Below, one piece after another: positions 47,201-57,406 of a stretch of 64,000 nucleotides of DNA. Every line of letters starts with the position of its first letter. Position 1 is the first letter of the stretch. Where the stretch lies: the NCBI GenBank assembly GCA_023974075.1, contig JAMFTG010000273.1, forward strand, positions 51,001 through 115,000, given 5' to 3'. Position numbers and translations under genes: made by a program. The notes under the pieces were generated by a model that was not told where the DNA came from, searched no databases, and saw nothing but the letters and a program-made list of their open reading frames with translations. The stretch is from Chaenocephalus aceratus. Its lineage: Eukaryota; Chordata; Actinopteri; Perciformes; Channichthyidae.

Positions 47201-50200
47201 GAGTTCATTTCATCCGACTCTGCGTGCTGCGAGAGGTGAGACTTTATCTCCTTTGGGACTAAATAATGTAATCGCTTCCTTCTTCTTCGTTGGTGTTAAT
47301 TCTTCCTCCGTGTTTTCAGTATTTGGCTCGAGAGTCCACGATGGCCAGTCTGCCGTTTCCCTTCGACTTCAGCGGAGCATCGACGACTGGGTCTTCATGT
47401 GCTTCTTCGTGGGAAACGACTTCCTGCCTCACCTGCCGTCCTTGGAGATCAGGTGAGCTCCAGGGCGACGTCCAACATCGCAGTAAACCCTATGTTTGGC
47501 TAAATGCACATGTATATGTGAAAGTGGGGTTTTTAATTACGTTACGTCATCGGTCTGAGAAATGTTATTCAAGAGACTAATCCTCTTGAACGAATCCCAC
47601 CATAATCAATTTAGTACAATTGTCAATTAAAAGGAGAAGGGATGTCCGATCACCTGTTTTGCTCCCGATCCGATTCGGATAATTTGATTTTGACAATCTG
47701 CCGACACCGATTTTTTCCGATCTTTAGCAATGCGTTAAGAGAAAACAAAGGTAACGGATAACGGCTGGTCATCCAACGCGATGAGTTCAGCTATCTGGGC
47801 TGTTATTCTTTGTGGCCTTTTCTCTGTTCTGGGGCAGTTTCTCTTTCCTTTTGAAAGCCTCTGAAAGTGTCGGTTGTTTCCGTGCCGTTACCCGAGTGGC
47901 CGCTGTGTACTCGCCGTGTTGTTGTTGGTGTTTGTTTCTCAGGTGGCGTATTAGATTGGTCGTGTTGAACGTAGCTCTGTTCTTTCCCACACGCGGAACC
48001 TCTGCCTTGCAATCATTGCATCTGGCTGTTACGCTGGGCTTCGCTTTCAATTTCATAATACTTCCAAACTCCTGACATTTCTCTGTCCCGACTCCCGAGT
48101 CACCAGCTGAACGTAGCCTCTCGTTAGCTTGCTGCTACTATTAGACTCTGCGCCCACTCTGTTGCCAGATTTGAGGAATAAGCAACCAGGTCTGAAAACA
48201 AGCCCAAGAGAAGCACACATACAGATGTCGTGTCATTGTAAACCAAAACTAAGTCCTCAGGATGACTTTAAGACGTGAACATGGTCATTTTTGTTTTGTA
48301 ACATTAAATAAAATAATTAAAATATTTTATAAAAAATAATTTAAAAAATCCCGATCCCCATTTTTTTCCTCCAGATTCCGATATTTGAAATCACGTGATC
48401 GGATCGGGACATCTCTAAAAAGGAGTTATGACGCAAAAACGACCATTCCCTTCAATTATGTGAAGCAATCGCAAACTGCAATATCACTCAAAATGATGCA
48501 CTTTCTCCAAACCGTGTCGTCCTCGCTTGGCTTGAGCTCAATCCCAATTTTAAAAGTACACGTATTGCCCGCCGTCCTTAGAGGTCAGGTGAGCTCCAGG
48601 GCCATTATCCAAAGTAGCAGTTAGCGCAATAGTTGTTAAAAGCACGATAAATGTAAAAAATTAACCGTTTTGTTTTTCAGAGTTGTTCCGACGCCTAAAA
48701 TATGTTTGTTTGCTCCAGATCTTCTTGGAAGAATCCCACCATGATCATTGTAATACTGTTACAATCATATCTTAATTACGATATCACTCAAAATGATGTC
48801 AATTAGTTTTTATATCCAAATCCCGCAGTCCTCATTTGGGTTTTAGCTAAATATCCTAATTTAAAGGAACACTTAACTCGCCTGTCCTTTTAACCGGAGA
48901 TGTTTTTGTGTCTCAGAGAGGGAGCGATCGATCGACTCGTCACCATCTACAAAGACGTTGTGCACAAAACTGGAGTGAGTATTATCACCGGTTTGTGTGT
49001 CTTTCAAATACCTGTACTTTCTACTTCTCACATGTTGAACCCAAATACCTGTACTTTCTACTTCTAGCATGTTGAACTCAATACCTGTACTTTCTTCTAC
49101 TTCTCACATGTTGAACTCAAATACCTGTACTTTCTACTTCTTACATGTTGAACCCAAATACCTGTACTTTCTACTTTCTTACATGTTGAACCCAAATACC
49201 TGTACTTTCTACTTCTTACATGTTGAACACAAATACCTGTACTTTCTACTACTTCTCCTGTTGAACAAAACCTGTACTTTCTACTTCTCTCATGTTGAAC
49301 CCAAATACCTGTACTTTCTACTTCTTACATGTTGAACTCAAATACCTGTACTTTCTACTTCTCACATGTTGAACTCAAATACCTGTACTTTCTACTTCTT
49401 ACATGTGAACTCAAATACCTGTACTTTCTACTTCTCTCACGTTGAACTCAAATACCTGTACTTTCTACTTCACATGTTGAACTCAAATACCTGTACTTTC
49501 TACTTCTCTCACGTTGAACTCAAATACCTGTACTTTCTACTTCTTACATGTTGAACCCAAAACCTGTACTTTCTACTTCTTACATGTTGAACACAAATAC
49601 CTGTACTTTCTACTTCTTACATGTTGAACTCAAATACCTGTACTTTCTACTTCTTACATGTTGAACCCAAATACCTGTACTTTCTACTTCTTACATGTTG
49701 AACTCAAATACCTGTACTTTCTACTTCTCACATGTTGAACCCAAATACCTGTACTTTCTACTTCTTACATGTTGAACCCAAATACCTGTACTTTCTACTT
49801 CTTACATGTTGAACTCAAATACCTGTACTTTCTCTTCTCTCACGTTGAACTCAAATACCTGTACTTTCTACTTCTCACATGTTGAACTCAAATACCTGTA
49901 CTTTCTACTTCTCACATGTTGAACTCAAATACCTGTACTTTCTACTTCTCTCACGTTGAACCCAAATACCTGTACTTTCTACTTCTAGCATGTTGAACTC
50001 AAATACCTGTATTTTCTACTTCTCACATGTGAACTCAAATACCTGTACTTTCTACTTCTCACATGTTGAACTCAAATACCTGTACTTTCTACTTCTCACA
50101 TGTTGAACTCAAATACCTGTACTTTCTACTTCTCACATGTTGAACTCAAATACCTGTACTTTCTACTTCTTACATGTTGACTCAAATACCTGTACTTTCT

Positions 50201-53200
50201 ACTTCTTACATGTTGAACTCAAATACCTGTACTTTCTACTTCTCACATGTTGAACTCAAATACCTGTACTTTCTCTACTTCTCACATGTTGAACTCAAAT
50301 ACCTGTACTTTTACTTCTCACATGTTGAACTCAAATACCTGTACTTTCTACTTCTCACATGTTGAACTCAAATACCTGTACTTTCTACTTCTCACATGTT
50401 GAACTCAAATACCTGTACTTTCTACTTCTCTCATGTTGAACTCAAATACCTGTACTTTCTACTTCTCACATGTTGAACCCAGTTTAGTCAGTACCTCTAC
50501 TTTCACCAGAGTATTTTTAAACACGAGTATCTGTACTTCTAGTTGAGTAAAGGATGTGTGTACTGCAGCCATCTCTGATACTAACCAGTGTGTGTGTGTG
50601 CAGGGATACGTTACACACAACGGCTATGTGGATCTGGAGCGAGTGGAGCTGATCATGCAGGCGGTCGGCGTCGCAGAGGACAATATCTTCAAGAAACGCA
50701 AAGAGGACGACGTAAGTGTTCTGCAGCTTTTCACAGCGAGCTCAAAACAATATATAGCTCAATATGTTGGAGTTTAAGGCTGCGTCACGGCTCTCCTGAT
50801 TGGCCGATATACCCTTTTTTTAGCATAGTTCCTGAACTATAGTAATCATTTAAAAATGTTTTTAAGTAACTGTTGAAACAAGATATCTCAGAATGTTGCA
50901 TACTTACGAGTATTTAAAGTTCCAGTCGGGCTTCCTGTCTTTTGGATTATATCTCTCAAAATAAAATACTGGAAAACTATATTTTGCCGGTTATAAGTAC
51001 ATTAATACTGAGGTTAATAAAGAATACAACACTAAAAGACATCATACACCACAGCAGTAGGGTATGTGTTTATATGGTAATCTTTTATTAATTGCTTTCA
51101 CACTTTCGTCTTTTTAGGAAGGCTTCAAGAGAAGAATGAAAGAGAAGAAGAAGAGGATGAAGGTGAGTAAAGCGATGATGATGAAGCTGGTATTTCTTAC
51201 CTTGAGTTTATTCAGGGAGCATCTTGAACAGAAACTCCAGTATTTGTGGTAGAGCTCAAGTTTAATTGCTCTTTAAAAATGATTCCTCCCCTCATTGTCC
51301 CATACATGAGAGTTACACATGCGTCACTTCCGGGCACAAATTATGGCCCCGCCCACTTTTGGGGGAAAACAACGCTGCCATTTGAACGGCGGTCGATACA
51401 AATTCTGAAGTTTTTGCCAATCAGATCAACATTTTTTGAAACCGTGGATTTTCTGATCTTCAAAGAGCTCGATTACGATGGCCAGTCAGGCAAACAATTA
51501 CATTCGATCATTGGTAATCGACAATTCAGTGTTTCTGGACTTCCTCTGAGAAAAAGGACGGTAACAGAAGATCTCTGTGGCTTCAGGCTCGATGGGGGGG
51601 GAGATTACAAATCCACCGGAACTACGCCGAGTGGAAACGCAACCAAAAACGGGCCGGGTTTTGCACGGCACGCTCAATCGTGCACGCGCCATTAGGTTGA
51701 TCGTCAGCAACAGATTATTTGTAGTTGCGGTTGCAGCTCCTTGCCGCACGCCCGTCTGTCCCAGTCGTTCCAACCAGTTGCGCCTTCAATCGTCCCTTAA
51801 TCTCATTCATAAAACGGGATTTCAACCTGAATGGGAAGATGTAGCTGTCGGGTTGGGTACCGAGCCCCGGGGCTGAATTACTAAAGACCGTGGTTCCGTT
51901 AAGCTCCGACGTTATCGGTCTTTTTATCGGTACTGGAGACATGTACAAATATGTCGTATATATTATTGCTTTACAAACATTATATTGCAGTTTTAGTTTC
52001 GCCAACTCCGTTTCTAATACGCAAAAAGACGGCAAATTTTAGTATTTTCGATCTTTCCAATCCAAGCGTGAGATCTCTCCCCCCTGCTTGCGAGGGGGCG
52101 GGGCAGTTTACACACACGCGGCTACTACATGCAGCAACACACACACACACACACACGGAGGAGATGGCGGAGAGAACGCGCTCCGAGCTGGTTAAACTTT
52201 ACCCGTCTTGATGCTCGTTGCCTAAAGTGCAATCAGAGTTTAGCATGTCAGGGCGGTAACACGAGCAGTTTTGTCTAAACATTTTTTCACCACATCCAGA
52301 CGGAGGAATGCACCGGGTTCCACCGTCTTTCTAGCAGCTCTGTAGCCCCGTCCCGAGTAACGTTTCCACGTCAGGTGTTCTGTATGCTAGCAGCAACACA
52401 CGGAGCTAACTCCATGATACAAACATGGGTTAATGATTAGAGGAAACCGAGTTATTTAGTTTGTTAAAGTTTCAGCTATTCTGTTTAACGTTCTGTCATC
52501 AGATTATTTAATATGATTTGTTAAAACACTGTTTCTTTTGATGTGAAATATTATGTATTAATTTAAATAATAAGCAATGTTAGTTTTGTTCACAATGTGT
52601 TTATTTTCATTCAATCTTTTATTTGAATGCACATTAATGAACACTTTAGACAAATAATGCTTCAAGCGTAAATATGCCGGATTTTAGCTTTGAGCTAATC
52701 TCCATCCGTACGTCTGACATACATATAGTAAGCATATTTTTCCTCCAAAATAACCGACAAGAGCACCGTTAAAAGACGGGACCAATAAGCGGTATCGATA
52801 ATAGTAGTACCGTTAAAACCTTAACGATACCCATCCTTATGGAGCGGTCATCATGTTTCTTGGGTTATTTAATAGCTCTTTCTGATCCACTGTTGGTGTA
52901 CAGTTTTATTATTACAAGATATTGTTGTGCCAGTTACAAAAAATCTTTCGGGATAAATAAAGTCTTATCTTATCATTTTACTTATTTGTAAGCGCTTCGA
53001 GATTTGTCTTGGCGGATGAGAAGCGCTATATAAATTACATTTATTATTATTATTATCCTTAACGCACTCAACGATCCTAAAGGTATGTATTTGCTGACCC
53101 TTGTTCTTCCTCTGTTTCCCTCAGAATGAGCGGGGTCCGGCCCCACCTGACCTCGGGTCAGTTCTCTCCTCAGGCTCTGGGGAGGAGAGACAAACCCGAC

Positions 53201-56200
53201 GCCGTGAACAACGCCCGGCACCAGGCCTTCGACATGAGGATGCAATCCAACAAGGTAAGATGACATGGAACTTTATTATCCCTTTGGGGAAATGCAGGCG
53301 TTTAGAGGGTTAAGAGATTTCACACGAGGTACACAATGTTTTTAAGATGAAGTAACGGTTACAAGATATCACAGGTAAACACAAGTTCATAGAGGGATGT
53401 GGTGTTTGTGTTCGGAAACGGGTTTAGCACCAGGTAGGTTGACACATACGAGGAATTTGACTTGGTGTCATGGTGCGCACATAAAAGTAAAAAAAAACAA
53501 AACACAGATGGCGAACTATTAAGAACACTATAATAACTTACAAAAAACAAGACAAAATATTGTAAAATGGAAAATAATAGTATAACTACAGCACGGTCAC
53601 ATGACTTCACGTCACACCGCTAAGCTAAAGGAGGCTAATGTTGGGCTATAAAGGAACTACAGCACGGTCACATGACTTCACGTCACCACCGCTAAGCTAA
53701 AGGTGGCTAATGTTGGGCTATAAAGGAACTACAGCACGGTCACATGACTTCACGTCACCACCGCTAAGCTAAAGGTGGCTAATGTTGGGCTATAAGGAAC
53801 TACAGCTACACACGGTCACATGACTTCACGTAAAAAATATTCAGTAATTCAGTCAATAATATTAAGTCAGAGTTGAGATTTAATAAACCATGTTGATGAA
53901 TCAGCGTTGCGACCATAAGACTGATTCTTTTTTTATTCGTTATGTTCCTCCAGGATGCCGCTCAGTCCCTTAAGGCCTCGATGAAGAACGGTGGCAATGT
54001 AAGTCCCTCTAAATTGCCAATTTAATGATTTTTTTAAACCACCCCCTTTTTGATATTTCTATCAACTTATATACGTGTGCCATCAGTAGGTTTTTAAGTA
54101 CAAAACCCTTTTCCAGGCAGAAAATAATACATTTCTAGCAATTATTTGATAAAAGTTCATCAGCAAATGGAAGATTTAGTTCAAAGGCCACACAAATGTT
54201 TATTGTCTGTCTTCTGAATATTTGACTGCATATTTTAACTTTTTTACGACACCTCACAATCTGCAAATCATCCACATTTGGTTTTACGCACGTTTATTCA
54301 TCCACATTTGAGAGAGGTGTGCAGACATCCGCTGTACACCTCACTGTATTTCCGCTGGATGTACTAATGGAACAAAGCATTCCTTTATCACGAAAAACTG
54401 ACCGTGTCATATAGTAACTCTTAAAGGCCTTCCATCAAGTACAACATGCCCCAAAATCAAAAGCCGGTCTTTGTTAAACAACCTGTTAAAATCGAGTCCT
54501 TGAAGAATTGTGAAAATATGACACTTTTTTGACGCCAGTGGATATTTGAAGTAAGTTGTGGCAGGTGTCGTTGTTAGGCCCTTTCATTTCACGGTCATGT
54601 CTTTCAATTTACCCCGGAGCTGTTAATGTCCTGCGATGTAAAGCTTACATATCAACACATCGAGCAGACGAACATTAGCACATGAATGAACGAGAGCACA
54701 AAGGCTTCACAAAGGAGGAAGGCTGCGTCGCTATGGTGGCGATTTTATATTTGATTTTATCACTTCCATCGGTTTTCCTTAAGGCAGAGAATAATAATAG
54801 TTGGCTACATTTTTAATATCATCCAAGTGGTTTTATGATGTTGCATGGTACAGAAAACTCGTAAAATGCGCTATCATTTAAAATATCATTTTATATGTTG
54901 ACTTTAAGAGTAGGGCTGCTCAATTCATCGCGATTCCGATTTGCATCGATTACGAAAACGACGTAATCGAAATATATATTTGGTTTTTCAGTTGAGTTAT
55001 ACTTAAAGTTCAGGGTAATCGACTGTTAAAAACATTTTCTCCAATAATGGATGTTTTCAAAGTCAATGAATAATTGCATTTACAATTATTGACTCAAATA
55101 ATAGAGATTTAGATTTTTTTGCCATATTTGAGCAGCCCTATTTAAGAGCATTACGGTTCCTTTTAACAGCTTTTTAATGCGATAATTGTTTTTTGTTGCC
55201 ATTATTTAATGTTTAGAGTTTAAAAATTAGTTAAGAAATCAATAAGACACTCAAACAACGCATTTAAATATAACAATAGTCACTTTTTAAGCAAAACCGG
55301 CAAAACAATCCTGTGTTTCAGCTGCTCAGTTTTCATTCTTCTTTAAAGTTAATAACCTATTTTAGTATTTGTTCTGTTGGGTGGACAACCGAGACATTTT
55401 AAAGTCACAATCTTCGATTTTAAGACATTCTACTGCACTTTTTACACAATCTTCTGACTGGTTTTTCTACAGGACACAGTTGGTTTTCTGACTCTCGTAC
55501 AACGCGTTTAAATATAAAAATACTCACCTTTTTAAGACAAAATGCAAAAAAAATCCTCCTTTTTCGAGCTGCTCAGTTTTCGGATATACTTCTTTGAAGT
55601 TAAGAAAGGGTTTGTTCTGTTCGGGGACAAACAAATACTTTTTTTATGTCGTAATCTTGAGTTTTAAGTCATTTTAATGCTCGTTTTACACAATTTTCTG
55701 CCATTCTTCTGACTTTTTTATATAGGAAATTAGTTTTTGTTTTCTGACTCTCAACAACGCATTTAAACATAAAAATAGTACACTTTTAAAGCAAAAAATC
55801 CTACATTTCAGGTGCTCAATTTTCAGGATCTACTACTTTTAATTTTGATGTAAAGTTAACAAACTGACTATATTTGGGATTTGTTCTGTTAAAGGGACAA
55901 ACCGAGACATTTTAAAGTCCATACTCTTAGATTTTAGACATTTTAATGCACGTTTTTCATAATTTTTCTGCATTCTTCTGACTTGTTTTCATAGGAATTT
56001 TTGTTTTGTTTCTGACTCTCAAACGCATTTAAAAATAAAAATAGTCAGAAGACGAAATGCAAAAAAAATCCGAAGTTTCACCTTTTTCTGTCTTTAAAGT
56101 TAATAAGCTTATTATATTTGGGGTTAAATGGACAAAACAATATTTTCATTGTCTTAATCTTGAGTTTCTAGACTGCCATTTATCTCCTCACTGCCTTCTA

Positions 56201-57367
56201 TAGGAAGTCGGTTTGTGCTCTGACTCTCAAACAACGCATTTAAATATAAAAAATACTCACTTTTTAAGCCAAAATGCAAACATCCTACATTTCAGTTTTG
56301 AGGCTTTTTTGCTTCTTTTTTTTTTACACTTAAAGTTAATAAACAATTATATTTGATTTGTTCGGTTAAATGGACGACACAAGTCATTTTAATGCACTTT
56401 TTACATTTATTTTCTCACCGTTTTCTAAAGGATATTAGTCTGTTTTATGACGATGCATTTAAATATAAAAATACTCACTTTAAGCACAAAAAAGGAAATT
56501 TTTATGGCATCATTTTGAGCAATTAATTAAATATTTCCCATATATTTTTCTGCCGTTTTCCCCCCACTGTTTTCTAAAGGAAATGCGTTGGTTTTCTGAT
56601 GTGTGTGGTTTTGTTTCCCTCCCCAGTCTGCAGGGGCGAGCGGCAGCACCGACGGCCGCGGGGTCAAGAGGAAAGCGAACGACAGCGACAGCGAGCCGGA
56701 GCCTGAAGACGACGTCAGGTAAACACATCTTAAGTTAACACTCGCGGTAATGTCGTATTGCTGTGTTGGACCCTGAAGGCAGCATCTCCCTGGTTCCCTC
56801 GACTACAAGCCGATGGGATTTCTCCATGTGATTTTGATTTATCGCATGAAATAATCTCTAAACTTTTAGGATACTTACACGTTTAGGATAATCTCCACAC
56901 CTTCTGATTATGAGGGACTAAACCCTAATGATCCTCACAATAGAAAAGGTAAAACTAGGGAAGTGTTTGTATTTTTTTTGCTGTTCATTTGCTACAATTT
57001 AGATACTAATTAACTGTCTGATCTATCCACTACGCATTTCAATATGAAAGTGGGTTTTTTCGACAACGTAGCGAGGATATGGGAAATGGAACAGTTGTGC
57101 CAAAAAAAGTCCTGCTTCTCGCACTTAAGAAAACCCAACTCGAGCGATTCACTCATTAATTCCACAGTGCTGCAGAACAAGCTGTTTATCTCCACTCACA
57201 CACACACACTCACACACACACACAGCTCCCACTTGCCTCCGCACGTGATTAATCTGTGCAGAGAAGAATATTCCGGTAAATTCCTCTGACGCTCTCCTCA
57301 AGCTGCTAAATCCGTCGGGCTGAATTGGTATTCATGGAGGCTTTTCCTCTCAAGAGCCGCTCTCTGA

Positions 57368-57406
<39 letters not shown>

